Assembly (NCBI RefSeq): GCF_000427965.1
Contig: NZ_ATZA01000010.1
Location: forward strand, 62,001 to 126,000
Length of the DNA stretch: 64,000 nucleotides
Reading direction: 5' to 3'
Source of the DNA: Olivibacter sitiensis DSM 17696
GTDB taxonomy: Bacteria > Bacteroidota > Bacteroidia > Sphingobacteriales > Sphingobacteriaceae
The notes under the pieces were generated by a model. That model was not told the DNA's origin. It saw only the letters and a list, made by a program, of their open reading frames with translations, and searched no databases. Below, piece after piece: positions 52,854 through 62,336 of this stretch (positions within the stretch are counted from its first letter, which is position 1; each line of letters begins with the position of its first letter). A program made the position numbers and the translations under genes.

Positions 52854-53272
52854 AACTATATATATTAGAGTGTTGACGCCTCGATGGAAAACTGTTCTCG
52901 ATGAGTTTACATGCCCTTAATTTAGGGTTAAAACCCTTTTTTCGGATGGCTTAGTTTTCCACATTTAAACATATCTTCGATATCTGCTTGTTTTTCAGTT
53001 GCTTGTTGTATGGAAATCTTTCCTTACGATGACCAATCACTGGTCTACATTCCCGCAGTATCCCTTGCACAATGGCGTCTTCTCTTTTTCTTCTCCTTAA
53101 TACAAATATACAAAAAATATCATCTTGCAACAAACGGGCACAATTGCAACCGAGACCTGGCTAATAGCTTCGAGCGCCTTACTTTTTTATTGAAAACGAC
53201 ATGCATTCGTGTTGTGATTGAGAAAAAAGTTGCAAATTTGTTTCCTGTTAGAAATTTTACGGAAAGAGTCGC
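52854..53272. other. intergenic region between TPR and bestrophin genes
   Basis: About 420 bp with no supported gene. A minus-strand promoter at 53103-53130 would give the TPR gene a leader of about 245 nt. Frames of 60-88 codons exist on both strands (52951-53133 minus, 53010-53276 plus), but they overlap each other and the promoter and have no family resemblance. Confidence 0.5.
53103..53130 (-). promoter_or_regulatory. promoter upstream of the TPR gene
   Basis: Minus strand TTG 53130-53128, a 17-nt spacer and TATATTTG 53110-53103: a full match to the -33/-7 pattern. Transcription would start near 53098, leaving a long untranslated leader. Confidence 0.6.
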
Positions 53273-54151
53273 ATGATAATATATAACCCGAAAGATTGGA
53301 TTCATTCGGTATTCTCCTTTCATCGTTCGGATACCTTTAGAAAGCTCTATCCATTTCTCATTATCATGACCGTATATTCCAGTGCTGTAGCCTATTTCGA
53401 GATTGAGTACTTGAAATTATCTCAGCAGAGCTGGTTGCGCAATATTCCTACCATGCATAATCTCTTGGGCTTCGTGCTTTCCATTCTCTTGGTGTTCCGT
53501 ACCAATACGGCTTATGACCGCTGGTGGGAGGGGCGTAAGTTATGGGGGCAACTCACCAACAATAGCCGTAATCTGGCGCTAAGGCTTCACGCTATACTGG
53601 TAAAAGAGGATGGTGAGAACCGATTGTTTTTCCGTAAAACCATTGCATTGTTTGCACAAACGCTGCAAATCCATTTGCAGTCCAATCAGACTCGGTTTAT
53701 GCTTGACGAGGTAGATCATCCCGAATTTGTTAACTTGGATGAAAGCAAGCACGGCCCCAATCAGGTTTGCAGCATGCTGTTCCAACGCGTAAACGAGCTC
53801 TATATGGAGAAAAAGATAACTGGCGATCAGTTGATCATATTGAATGGGGAATTTCGTTCTTTTGCCGACATATGCGGTGCCTGCGAACGTATCAAGAATA
53901 CACCTATCCCTTACAGTTATACCTCTTTTCTTAAAAAGTTCATTTCCGTATACGTGCTCACATTGCCTTACGGCTTTGTCTTCTCACTGGGGTATTTTGC
54001 CGTTCCATTGGTAGTCTTTGCTTTTTACGTATTAGCTTCCATAGAGCTCATAGCGGAAGAGATAGAGGATCCCTTTGGATCCGATTTGAACGATTTACCT
54101 TTGGGCAAAATCGCCAGCAATATAGAAAAGCATGTGGGAGAGCTGATTTAG
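53273..54151 (+). CDS. bestrophin family ion channel
   Basis: 292 residues, four main helices. Bestrophin/UPF0187 marks: VFRTNTAYDRWWEGRKLWGQ after helix 2, NNSRNLALR, PYGFVFSLGYFAVPLVVFAF, and the C-terminal IEDPFGSDLNDLPL. Bacterial members form pentameric channels in the inner membrane with cation or anion selectivity. Complete. The last four bases overlap the end of the response regulator gene, convergent. Confidence 0.9.
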   Translation: MIIYNPKDWIHSVFSFHRSDTFRKLYPFLIIMTVYSSAVAYFEIEYLKLSQQSWLRNIPTMHNLLGFVLSILLVFRTNTAYDRWWEGRKLWGQLTNNSRNLALRLHAILVKEDGENRLFFRKTIALFAQTLQIHLQSNQTRFMLDEVDHPEFVNLDESKHGPNQVCSMLFQRVNELYMEKKITGDQLIILNGEFRSFADICGACERIKNTPIPYSYTSFLKKFISVYVLTLPYGFVFSLGYFAVPLVVFAFYVLASIELIAEEIEDPFGSDLNDLPLGKIASNIEKHVGELI

Positions 54152-54843
54152 TTGACCAAAAGCTTATAGCCCTTGCCATGAACATTGACAATTTCTACTT
54201 TCGGGTCTTCGCGTAGGTATTTCCTCAGTTTACTTAGAAAGACATCCATGCTTCTGCCATTAAAGTAGTTGTCATCATGCCAAATTTTAATTAGTGCTTC
54301 TTCTCTAGTAAGCACATCGTTCTTGCGTAGGCAGAGCATGCGCAAGAGCTCGGCTTCCTTGGTAGACAACTTTTGCGTGTGCTCACCGTGCCTGATAATT
54401 TGTGAGGTATAATCAAAATGATAGTCGCCCAAGTCAAAACTTGTGGGCATGTCCTCCTCGGGAGATTTTTCGGCATTGGCCGATCGTTTGAGAAGTGCAT
54501 TTATGCGCAATAGCAGCTCTTCAACACGAAATGGCTTGGTGATATAATCGTCTCCTCCTAGGTTGAATGCTTCCACCTTATCTTCCATCATGCCCTTGGC
54601 GGTGGCAAATATGATGGGTATCTGCTCGTTTACTGCCCTGATCTCTTTTCCGAGGGAAAAGCCGTCTTTCTTGGGCATCATCACGTCTAAAATGCAAAGA
54701 TCATACTTATCTTTACTAAATGCTCGGATTGCTTCCTCGCCATCTTGGCATAGTTTTACCTCAAACTTACCCTTCAGTTCTAGGTAATCCTTTAATATTT
54801 CTCCCAAATTTGGGTCGTCTTCAGCTAATAGTATCTTGCGCAT
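54148..54843 (-). CDS. OmpR/PhoB family response regulator
   Basis: 231 residues: receiver domain with Asp9/Asp10, phosphorylation site Asp53 (CILDVMMPKKDGF) and Lys103 (ITKPF); winged-helix effector domain from about 130, with LSTKEAELLRMLCLRKNDVL and GRSMDVFLSKLRKYLRED, ending VNVHGKGYKLLVN. Resembles the RprY type of Bacteroides. Encoded 43 bp downstream of its probable partner kinase on the same strand. Confidence 0.93.
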   Translation of the reverse strand: MRKILLAEDDPNLGEILKDYLELKGKFEVKLCQDGEEAIRAFSKDKYDLCILDVMMPKKDGFSLGKEIRAVNEQIPIIFATAKGMMEDKVEAFNLGGDDYITKPFRVEELLLRINALLKRSANAEKSPEEDMPTSFDLGDYHFDYTSQIIRHGEHTQKLSTKEAELLRMLCLRKNDVLTREEALIKIWHDDNYFNGRSMDVFLSKLRKYLREDPKVEIVNVHGKGYKLLVN

Positions 54844-54886
54844 TGCTTAGGCTTTATTTACATGGACTAAATATAGGTCGAAAAGT

Positions 54887-56707
54887 TTAATCTTCCTTGG
54901 GATGCATCAAAGGAAGCAGTACCTCAAACTCGGACCCTTTGTCCTTTTCGCTTCTTACTTTGACGTGTCCCTTTAGACGCTTTATAATATCGGCAACATA
55001 GCTGAGGCCCAGTCCAAATCCCTTTACATCATGTAGATTGCCCGTTGATACGCGGTAGAACTGGTCGAAGATTTTGGCCTGCTGTTCCTTGCTCATACCT
55101 ATTCCATTATCTTTTACTTTTATAGAAATCTGGTCGTTATGCACACTGGTCGCGATGTGTATGATCGGGACATCATGACTGTATTTGATGGCATTGTCTA
55201 CCAGGTTAAATATCACGTTGGAAAGGTGAAGCTCGTCACCGATGACTATATCGGGTGAAGCTTTGAGGTCTAGCGTGAGCTTTGCGTGGCGTTTGCTGAG
55301 CTGTAGTTCCATGCTATCTACCACATTTTGTATGGTGGCATTGATGGGGACCTCCTGCATATCGAACTTCAGGTTGCCCTTATCTATGCGAGCGATGTTC
55401 AGCACGCGTTCTATATGGCTGCCAAGGCGTACATTTTCATCATAGATGATACTTGCCAAGCGATTCACTCGGTTTCTATCGGCAGATATTTCTGGGTCTT
55501 TCAAGGACTCACTTGCTATCATGATAGTCGCTACGGGTGTCTTGAACTCATGCGTCATGTTGTTTATAAAATCTGTTTTCATCTCGGAGATCTTCTTTTG
55601 CCTAATGATGGTGATGATGGTGTAGGCAAAACAAGCGATGAGGACAATGAGCAGCATGGCCGAGGAACCTAGCATCACGCCCATGCTGCTCAGAATCTGT
55701 TCGTTTTTGTTATGAAAGTATAAAGAAAGCTTGCCGCTGCTGTTCGAGTCTGTGTTGACGCTATTGGGAAAAAGCTCGGCATTATAGAGGTGGTCATGTT
55801 GCGGGGATGCTATTTTTTTGCTGGAGGTGGAGGCAAACAAAACGTTTTCGTAACCATTATTGTTGGCTTCGCCAACTTCTCTGATGTAAATATCATATGG
55901 AATCCGAATATTGCGTTCTGTTAGTTCTTTGTTGAGTTGGGCAACAATATAACCGGCATCTATTCGTAATTTTAAAGGCTGTTTTACAAATTCCATCTCA
56001 TTTAAGACGCTTTCCAGAAAATTATTTGTGTTTATGGTGGCGTTGGCTTGTCTTTCAAGAGCCTTTAAGGATGCTTCTTGGTATTGGATTTGTCTCTCTA
56101 GTTGTGAATCCCGTCTAGGCGGAAGTGCAAAGATCGTAAGGCTTCGGAGGTTGCCTTCGAGTACCGCCACGCGAACGCTGTCGTCCTTTGCCGGTTTCCT
56201 CGGGATATTCCTCTTAGCCGAGACCACTAATTGTCTTTGATCGTAAATGCCATCGGTTGTATTCGTAAACTCGAAGTCCACCAGTCCTTTATAGCGTTTA
56301 TCACGTATATAAGTTTCATAAAACGAATTATCTAGTTCTGCCACTCCTGGGTACAACTCTCTCAATTCGTTGATATGCGCTGCAAAATTAGTTTCCAGCT
56401 TACGTTGCTTCATTCTCATGCTGTCCAGCAACTCACGTATACGCCATCCCTCCTCCATGCTACGTTGGCGAAACTCCTGTTCTTTTCGTCTTCTTTCGTT
56501 CTCGGCCTCTCGGGCGTTGACAAAATCATACGCTTCTTTTTTTTCAGCTTTGAGTACCACGCTGTTCAGAACGGCATTGATGGTTTCGTCGAATAATTGC
56601 AATTTCAGCTGGTATGATTGACGTATGAAGTAATATTGCATGCCAATGACGCCCAATAGCGCAAATAGCATAAGTCCTATAATGAGCTCTATACCTCTTT
56701 TCTTCAT
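54887..56707 (-). CDS. two-component sensor histidine kinase
   Basis: 606 residues. Helix 1 at about 10-27 and helix 2 at about 345-366 enclose a large periplasmic sensor region (about 30-340) with a charged coiled-coil stretch at 53-110. The cytoplasmic part has HisKA with His386 (NNMTHEFKTPVATIMI), an N-box NLVDNAIKYS (501-510), G1 DNGIGM and G2 GFGLGL. RprX-like architecture. It forms an operon with the following response regulator; the signal is unknown. Confidence 0.93.
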   Translation of the reverse strand: MKKRGIELIIGLMLFALLGVIGMQYYFIRQSYQLKLQLFDETINAVLNSVVLKAEKKEAYDFVNAREAENERRRKEQEFRQRSMEEGWRIRELLDSMRMKQRKLETNFAAHINELRELYPGVAELDNSFYETYIRDKRYKGLVDFEFTNTTDGIYDQRQLVVSAKRNIPRKPAKDDSVRVAVLEGNLRSLTIFALPPRRDSQLERQIQYQEASLKALERQANATINTNNFLESVLNEMEFVKQPLKLRIDAGYIVAQLNKELTERNIRIPYDIYIREVGEANNNGYENVLFASTSSKKIASPQHDHLYNAELFPNSVNTDSNSSGKLSLYFHNKNEQILSSMGVMLGSSAMLLIVLIACFAYTIITIIRQKKISEMKTDFINNMTHEFKTPVATIMIASESLKDPEISADRNRVNRLASIIYDENVRLGSHIERVLNIARIDKGNLKFDMQEVPINATIQNVVDSMELQLSKRHAKLTLDLKASPDIVIGDELHLSNVIFNLVDNAIKYSHDVPIIHIATSVHNDQISIKVKDNGIGMSKEQQAKIFDQFYRVSTGNLHDVKGFGLGLSYVADIIKRLKGHVKVRSEKDKGSEFEVLLPLMHPKED

Positions 56708-56824
56708 GACTTACAAAAATAAGTATGTTGACTGTTCTCCTTTTTAATTTAACAATATTTAACAAAGGATATTTGTCTGTCAGGTATTTATGCATAAATT
56801 GGCATTTGAAATAGCGTTATACTT

Positions 56825-57127
56825 ATGAAGTTTGCTTATAGCATAGGAATAGCTGTAATTGCCGCACTCTTTTGTAGTTCGTTAGTATGGGGACAGGAAA
56901 AACAGGAAAGCGATAGCTTGAAATCGGAACCAATACCCATGCCCCATATCTTGTCAAAGAAATTGGCCATGAGCACAGACTATAAGATGAAGTGGAAGCA
57001 GGTGGATGGGAGAGTATGTGTACCCATGCCCAATGCCGTGAAATTGGATGCCGAGCCTATGGAAAGAATGCGGTTTTTTCCGGCAGATAGTTTGCGACAA
57101 GATAGTTTGCTTAAGAAACGAAAATGA
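56825..57127 (+). CDS. small secreted hypothetical protein, 100 aa
   Basis: A signal peptide (MKFAYSIGIAVIAALFCSSL, cleavage likely after VWGQ at about 24) is followed by about 76 polar residues rich in Lys, Met and Pro: EPIPMPHILSKKLAMSTDYK, VDGRVCVPMPNAVKLDAEPM and tail SLLKKRK. No family recognised. It is divergent from the sensor kinase with a 117-bp gap, so it could be a target or partner of that two-component system; inferred from position only. Confidence 0.6.
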   Translation: MKFAYSIGIAVIAALFCSSLVWGQEKQESDSLKSEPIPMPHILSKKLAMSTDYKMKWKQVDGRVCVPMPNAVKLDAEPMERMRFFPADSLRQDSLLKKRK

Positions 57128-57244
57128 CGAGGCGCTCGCTTTGTGTTTCCTGTTAGCTCCGTTTGCCGGCATTGCAATAGAAACAATAATGCAATAGTTG
57201 CTTAAGTCTTACATTCCACCAACAAACGCTAGTGGGGATTTTCC

Positions 57245-57252
57245 TAAATTTG
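57245..57252 (+). promoter_or_regulatory. promoter -7 box of the MFS gene
   Basis: TAAATTTG, 39 nt upstream of the ATG at 57292. No clear -33 element. Confidence 0.4.
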
Positions 57253-57291
57253 TGGCCTCATAATTCACTTGCAATTAATAAAAGATTTGCC

Positions 57292-58506
57292 ATGTCACAA
57301 GATGGTGAGGAGCTATCGGATAAGAAAGTTCGCCTTAAAATAGCCCAATACGTTGTCCTTTCTTTTTATGGATATTTATGCATCGGTCTGCCCTTGGCCG
57401 TATTACCAGTATTTATACACGTCCACCTGGGCTTCAGCACCTTCGTTGCCGGTGCGGTCATTAGCTTGCAGTACCTGATGACTTTCATGGTGCGTGGATA
57501 TGCGGGCAGGTTGATAGATACACGAGGGCCAAAAAGCGCCGTTTCTATCAGCATGTTATCTTTTGTTTTAAGTGGGATCTTGCTGGTTTTGGCGTTTCTG
57601 ATGAAAGATTTTCCTGTATGGAGCCTGATTCTGATCATGCTGGGGAGATTGATTACGGGATGTGCCGAGGGGATGATAGGAGCCAGTCCCATCAATTGGG
57701 CTATGTTGGTGGTGGGAGAGAGACATACTGCAACGGCTATTTCTTACAATGGCATAGCTAGTTATGGAGCGCTGGCGGTAGGTGCACCATTGGGCGTATG
57801 GATGGCTGCTCATGTCCATTATTGGAGCTTGGGACTATTGATCATAGTTGTAGGCCTGTATGGATACTTGTATGCCCAAGGGAAGCCCGTAAAAGTAATA
57901 GAAACGACCATTCCCAGGCAGCCCTTTTTTAAAGTACTTCGCATAGTGAGCCCTTTCGGCATTTGCTTGGCACTTGGGGGCATAGGCTTCGGTACCATAT
58001 CTACGTTCATTACCCTGTATTATGCACAGCTGCACTGGCCCAATGCGGCTTTTTGCCTTACGGTTTTCAGTGGGGCATTTATCTTGGGGAGAATTTTTTT
58101 TGGAACCACAATCAATCGATTTGGGGGCATTAGGGTAGCCTTATATTCTCTAGCTACGGAAAGTTTGGGCTTAGTGATCCTTTGGCTCGCAAGCGATACT
58201 TATATGGCTATGTTGGGTGCATCCATTGCTGGATTGGGCTTTGCGCTTGTTTTTCCAGCATTGGGCGTAGAAGCGGTGAAGTTGGTTTCCCTTTCTAGCA
58301 AAGGGACTGCCTTGGCCGCTTACGGCCTCTTTGTGGACATCTCATTGGGTATTACGGGGCCGATGGTGGGATTTGTGGCCAATCATTATGGTCTATTATC
58401 CATATTCCCGTTTAGTGCCATAATGGTAACTACGGGCCTATTTCTGTGCCTTTACATGCATCTAAAGAAACAACATGCGTTGATTATTCCTTCTCAAAAT
58501 AAATAG
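57292..58506 (+). CDS. MFS transporter
   Basis: 404 residues, 12 helices, major facilitator superfamily of the YhhS/arabinose-efflux type: the loop 2-3 motif GYAGRLIDTRGPKSA (variant of GxLaDrxGrr), then MLGRLITGCAEGMIGASPIN in helix 4. Probably an exporter; substrate unknown. ATG at 57292 (MSQDGEELSDKK) is chosen because upstream codons coincide with the promoter box. Followed immediately by a terminator shared with ffh. Confidence 0.88.
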   Translation: MSQDGEELSDKKVRLKIAQYVVLSFYGYLCIGLPLAVLPVFIHVHLGFSTFVAGAVISLQYLMTFMVRGYAGRLIDTRGPKSAVSISMLSFVLSGILLVLAFLMKDFPVWSLILIMLGRLITGCAEGMIGASPINWAMLVVGERHTATAISYNGIASYGALAVGAPLGVWMAAHVHYWSLGLLIIVVGLYGYLYAQGKPVKVIETTIPRQPFFKVLRIVSPFGICLALGGIGFGTISTFITLYYAQLHWPNAAFCLTVFSGAFILGRIFFGTTINRFGGIRVALYSLATESLGLVILWLASDTYMAMLGASIAGLGFALVFPALGVEAVKLVSLSSKGTALAAYGLFVDISLGITGPMVGFVANHYGLLSIFPFSAIMVTTGLFLCLYMHLKKQHALIIPSQNK

Positions 58507-58546
58507 AAAAGGCAGCATTTTATGGGAATAACGCTGCCTTTTCTAT
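58505..58546. terminator. bidirectional terminator between MFS gene and ffh
   Basis: A perfect 12-bp inverted repeat, AGAAAAGGCAGC (58505-58516) / GCTGCCTTTTCT (58533-58544), T-rich on the exit side of both strands, in the 56-bp gap between convergent genes. Confidence 0.8.
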
Positions 58547-58562
58547 TGCCTATTTGTTTTCC

Positions 58563-59903
58563 CTACCTTCCGAAAGGCGTGCGAGGCACGCCGCGCATCA
58601 TCTTGGCCGCCATGGCAGGGCTCGAAAACTGCTTCATCATTTTTCTCATATCCGAAAATTGCTTCATCAGCTTGTTTACCTCCCCTATATCCGTTCCAGA
58701 ACCTTTGGCAATGCGTGAGCGCCTGTTTTGATCTATCGAATCGGGATTTTCCCTTTCGTAAGGAGTCATGGACTGTATGATGGCCTCAATGGGCTTAAAG
58801 GCATCGTCGTCAACGTCGATATCCTTAATTGCCTTGCCAACCCCTGGGATCATGCCCATAAGGTCTTTCATATTGCCCATTTTCTTGATTTGCTGTATCT
58901 GACTCAGAAAATCGTTAAAGTCAAATTTATTCTTCCTGATTTTCTTTTGAAGGGCAGCAGCTTCTTTTTCGTCAAATTGCTGTTGGGCTCGTTCTACCAG
59001 GGAAACAACGTCGCCCATACCCAGTATGCGGGAAGCCATACGATCTGGATGGAAAACATCCAGCGCGTCCATCTTTTCTCCGGTACCGATAAATTTGATG
59101 GGCTTGTTTACTACCGACTTAATTGACAGTGCAGCACCACCTCTGGTATCACCGTCCAGTTTGGTGAGTACTACGCCCGTAAAGTCGAGCCTGTCGTTAA
59201 AGGCCTTGGCGGTATTGACGGCATCCTGACCGGTCATGGAGTCTACCACAAACAGGATTTCCTGCGGTTTGGTAGATTCCTTTACCGCCGATATTTCGTC
59301 CATCAGAGCCTCATCTATGGCCAAGCGGCCAGCCGTATCCACGATGACCACATTTTGGCCGTTTTGTTTGGCGTAGGCTATGCCCTCTTCAGCAATGGCC
59401 ACTGGGTCCTTGGAGTCTCTGTTGGTATATACAGGCACGTCTACTTGCCCTGCCAGCACTTCCAATTGGTCTACAGCGGCGGGGCGATACATGTCGCCAG
59501 CTACCAAGAGCGGTTTTTTTCCTTTTTTCTCTTTCAGGTACTTCGCCAATTTTCCGGAGAAGGTAGTCTTACCAGCACCGTTAAGTCCCGCAATGAGAAT
59601 CACCGTAGGGTTTTTGCTCAAGTCCAATTCCGTTGCAGATCCACCCATTAAGGTGGTCAACTCATCGTTCATGATTTTGGTGAGCAATTGCCCCGGAGAG
59701 ATACTGGTAAGTACGTCCTGACCCAAGGCTTTTTGCTTCACCTCGTCGGTAAATGCTTTGGCAGTCTTATAGTTTACGTCCGCGTCTAGCAATGCTTTTC
59801 GGATCTCCTTCATGGTCTCGGCCACGTTGATCTCCGTTATATTTCCTTGACCTTTCAGTACCTTAAACGCTCTGTCGAGTTTATCCTGTAGATTGTCAAA
59901 CAT
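58563..59903 (-). CDS. ffh: signal recognition particle protein
   Basis: SRP54 GTPase that binds signal sequences and SRP RNA. 446 residues: N domain 1-90, P-loop GLNGAGKTT (106-114), DTAGRL, TKLDGDTRGGAAL, then a methionine-rich M domain from about 325 with SMTPYERENPDSIDQNRRSR and GSGTDIGEVNKLMKQF. Complete, normal length. A structured leader and possible promoter lie upstream at 59941-60015. Confidence 0.96.
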   Translation of the reverse strand: MFDNLQDKLDRAFKVLKGQGNITEINVAETMKEIRKALLDADVNYKTAKAFTDEVKQKALGQDVLTSISPGQLLTKIMNDELTTLMGGSATELDLSKNPTVILIAGLNGAGKTTFSGKLAKYLKEKKGKKPLLVAGDMYRPAAVDQLEVLAGQVDVPVYTNRDSKDPVAIAEEGIAYAKQNGQNVVIVDTAGRLAIDEALMDEISAVKESTKPQEILFVVDSMTGQDAVNTAKAFNDRLDFTGVVLTKLDGDTRGGAALSIKSVVNKPIKFIGTGEKMDALDVFHPDRMASRILGMGDVVSLVERAQQQFDEKEAAALQKKIRKNKFDFNDFLSQIQQIKKMGNMKDLMGMIPGVGKAIKDIDVDDDAFKPIEAIIQSMTPYERENPDSIDQNRRSRIAKGSGTDIGEVNKLMKQFSDMRKMMKQFSSPAMAAKMMRGVPRTPFGR

Positions 59904-59940
59904 TTTTATAAGTAAAAAATCAAAATTAAAAAATCAAAAA

Positions 59941-60015
59941 CTTATTCGCCGCCAACCAACATTCGAACCCATTGTGAATACCACAATGGGGCAGGAATAA
60001 GCAAATGCAAAGATA
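59941..60015 (-). promoter_or_regulatory. promoter box and nested hairpin upstream of ffh
   Basis: On the minus strand, TATCTTTG (60015-60008) precedes a nested structure: outer CTTATTC/GAATAAG (60001-59995 with 59947-59941), inner CCCATTGT/ACAATGGG (59990-59983 with 59975-59968), then TTTTTGATTTTTT. It could be a leader with attenuator-like end or a small RNA of about 60 nt. A second box TAATTTTG (59938-59931) may drive ffh itself. Confidence 0.4.
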
Positions 60016-60056
60016 GGGAATAGACTTGGTTATGGAAAGACCGATACGACAATCGC

Positions 60057-60917
60057 TTATTTGCTTTTGTCTATCACTTGTTGGTTGAGCGTAACATACT
60101 CGCTATTGCCAGCTGTCTCGGCCAGTTTCTTGCCTTCGCTTGCTGTTGCATTGGCGCCGGCTTTGTCTCCAGCCTTCAATTGAATTAATGCTTTCCAGTA
60201 ATAAGTATGTGGAGCTTTGGGGCTTTGCTTGACGGCTTCATTAGCCCATACCAGCGCCTGGTCAAGGTCTTTGTTGTTGTTATAGTAATATTGTGCCGCA
60301 CCTAAATAAGGTTTTTTCTCTCCTTTCATGGCCTCGGCAATATTGGCCATAATCTTGGCATCCTGATCAACAACGATATCAAAACTGACGGCTACCTTTT
60401 CCCAAGCAAGGGTTAATTTGGCCGTTTTATCACTTATCTCTGAAAAGGTGATTTCGAAGGTTTCCTGTGCTTTCTTTAGCTTTTCAGCGGGCACATTGAA
60501 ACGGAGCAAGTCGTCTTTTTCGTCATAAGTATATGCTCCCCATTGTTTGCTGTTCTTGTTCAGGATAATGGTCCATTCCGTTTTGCGTGGAATGGTAAAT
60601 AGGGCATAGGTGCCAGCGGGTACTTTTTTCCCATCTAGGGCGACTTCGTCATGGAAGGTAATCGTAGTGGCATTGTTTGCGCCTGTGCGCCATACTTGAT
60701 CGTAAGGTATCAAAGCGCCAAAGATTTTCCGCCCTTTCATGTTGGGCCGTGCATAGTGGAGGCTTACTTTGCTAATGCCTAGTTCTTGTTCTATGGACTG
60801 TGCGGTGCTGGCACTGGGGAACAACTGCCCCTGGGCTAAGCTGTCCTGCAAACCCAGTACGATCATACCTAGCACGATACCAAAAGCAAACAAATTGCGA
60901 AAAGAAAATACTTTCAT
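60057..60917 (-). CDS. DUF2911 domain-containing protein
   Basis: 286 residues with a signal peptide ending SLAQG (about residue 29). DUF2911 spans about 36-180: LFPSASTAQSIEQELGISKV, YARPNMKGRKIFGALIPYDQ, VWRTGANNATTITF and GTYALFTIPRKTEWTIILNK. The C-terminal 90 residues are TPR-like (YLGAAQYYYNNNKDLDQALV). A periplasmic protein of unknown function, common in Bacteroidota. Starts 23 bp after the sugar permease gene on the same strand, possibly co-transcribed. Confidence 0.9.
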   Translation of the reverse strand: MKVFSFRNLFAFGIVLGMIVLGLQDSLAQGQLFPSASTAQSIEQELGISKVSLHYARPNMKGRKIFGALIPYDQVWRTGANNATTITFHDEVALDGKKVPAGTYALFTIPRKTEWTIILNKNSKQWGAYTYDEKDDLLRFNVPAEKLKKAQETFEITFSEISDKTAKLTLAWEKVAVSFDIVVDQDAKIMANIAEAMKGEKKPYLGAAQYYYNNNKDLDQALVWANEAVKQSPKAPHTYYWKALIQLKAGDKAGANATASEGKKLAETAGNSEYVTLNQQVIDKSK

Positions 60918-60940
60918 CGTTATTAGAGTTTTATTGGTTT

Positions 60941-62221
60941 TTATTTTCCTACTTTATGCCCCTTTACTGAGAAATAAAGAATGTAAAGATAAGCAGGAAT
61001 TACGGCTAGCCAGAAGGCCAACTGAAAATTGACGTGTACGTAATCTTTAAGGTAGCCGTATACCAATGGCCAGATGGCGCCGCCTGCGATGCCCATGACC
61101 ATGATTCCAGAGCCAACTTTTGTAAATCGGCCGAGACCTTTAATTCCTAGCGGGAAGATAGCCGGCCACATTAACGAATTGGCAACACCCAATAATGCCA
61201 CAAAAATATAGGAGGTCATTCCTGAAGTGAACGCAGAAATACTGGTAAAAGCAATGCCGACCAGTGTGCAGATTCTAAGTGCAGACTGTTGTGTGATCAA
61301 TCTTGGAATGGTTGCAATCCCAATAAAATAGCCGATGAGCATACAGCCCAGTGTAAAAGCCGTTCCATATTTCATAAAGAACGGCGGTAGGGACAGTAAT
61401 CCGCCATAGGTTCCAATGATGTCTCCCGCCATTACCTCTACCGCAACACAAAAGAATATGGCCAACGATCCCAGAAAAAGATGGGGGAATTGAAAGATGC
61501 TACTTTTCCTTCCTGTGTTTGTGCCTTCTTCCGCCACTTCTTCTTTGTTTACGTCTACTTCGGGCATTTTTACCACAAGCACAATAACCGCCAGGATGGC
61601 TACCCCGATGGCTACCCCGATGTACGGGCCGTGGAGCCTCTCGGTAAGTTCCACTAGCAAAGCATCGTGCTCGGGGCCAGCTTCGAGGGCCATGATCTTT
61701 CCCGAAATCGTTTCATAGTCGTGCCACAAGATACTGCCTAGGATAAAAGGGACAATGATGCCGGCAGTCTTGTTGAAAATGCCGACAATGGAGATCCGTT
61801 GGGCGGCGCTCTCAATAGGGCCAATGATGCTTAAATAAGGGTTAATGGCGGTCTGCAGGAGTGCCATTCCTGATGCTTGGACGAATATGGCGACCAAAAA
61901 CAAGACGTAGCTTAAATTGGACGCGGCCGGTAATATGATCAATGCCCCGATTACTATTAAAAACAAACTGAGGACAATGCCACTTTTAAAGCCGATTTTG
62001 TCCAAAAGCCATGAACTGGGAAGGGCTAAAACGAAATAAGCAATATAAGACGCAAATAAAATGAAGAAAGCCTGCAAATCTGTTTCTAAATTAAAGGCTA
62101 GTCTCACAAATGGAATAAGAGCTCCGTTGGCCCAGGTGATATAACCTAGAATGAAAAATAGTGCGCAGCATATTATCATAGGCAATAGTGCTGTCTTAGA
62201 GGCGTCGTTTTGTAAGGCCAT
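60941..62221 (-). CDS. sugar MFS transporter, FucP/GluP (FHS) family
   Basis: 426 residues, 12 helices. FHS family marks: FFILGYITWANGALIPFVRL in helix 1, ALPSSWLLDKIGFKSGIV after helix 2, ALLQTAINPYLSIIGPIESA in helix 4-5, and FNKTAGIIVPFILGS. Imports a sugar such as glucose, galactose, mannose or fucose with protons. A LacI-type operator palindrome lies 92 bp upstream of the ATG, suggesting repression released by the sugar. Downstream is the DUF2911 gene. Confidence 0.92.
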   Translation of the reverse strand: MALQNDASKTALLPMIICCALFFILGYITWANGALIPFVRLAFNLETDLQAFFILFASYIAYFVLALPSSWLLDKIGFKSGIVLSLFLIVIGALIILPAASNLSYVLFLVAIFVQASGMALLQTAINPYLSIIGPIESAAQRISIVGIFNKTAGIIVPFILGSILWHDYETISGKIMALEAGPEHDALLVELTERLHGPYIGVAIGVAILAVIVLVVKMPEVDVNKEEVAEEGTNTGRKSSIFQFPHLFLGSLAIFFCVAVEVMAGDIIGTYGGLLSLPPFFMKYGTAFTLGCMLIGYFIGIATIPRLITQQSALRICTLVGIAFTSISAFTSGMTSYIFVALLGVANSLMWPAIFPLGIKGLGRFTKVGSGIMVMGIAGGAIWPLVYGYLKDYVHVNFQLAFWLAVIPAYLYILYFSVKGHKVGK

Positions 62222-62312
62222 AAATCAAGTGTTTTTGTTCAAGTTGTTAACTTTTTGCAAAGCAATCACAAGACTAAGTAATTTATTTGGGAAAAAAAAG
62301 CGATTTCTTTAC

Positions 62313-62324
62313 GCAATCGATTGC
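62313..62324. promoter_or_regulatory. LacI-family operator palindrome
   Basis: GCAATCGATTGC, a perfect 12-bp palindrome with the central CG of LacI/GalR-type operators, 92 bp upstream of the sugar permease. No LacI regulator gene is in the window, so it would act in trans. Confidence 0.6.
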
Positions 62325-62336
62325 CGATCGATGCAT

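Noticed and set aside
53010-53276. 88-codon frame upstream of bestrophin
   Set aside because: Overlaps a good minus-strand promoter and an opposing frame; composition is not protein-like.
59941-60001. tRNA-like gene upstream of ffh
   Set aside because: A 7-bp acceptor-like stem and GGTTCGAA are present, but no T-stem, D-arm or anticodon arm can be formed.
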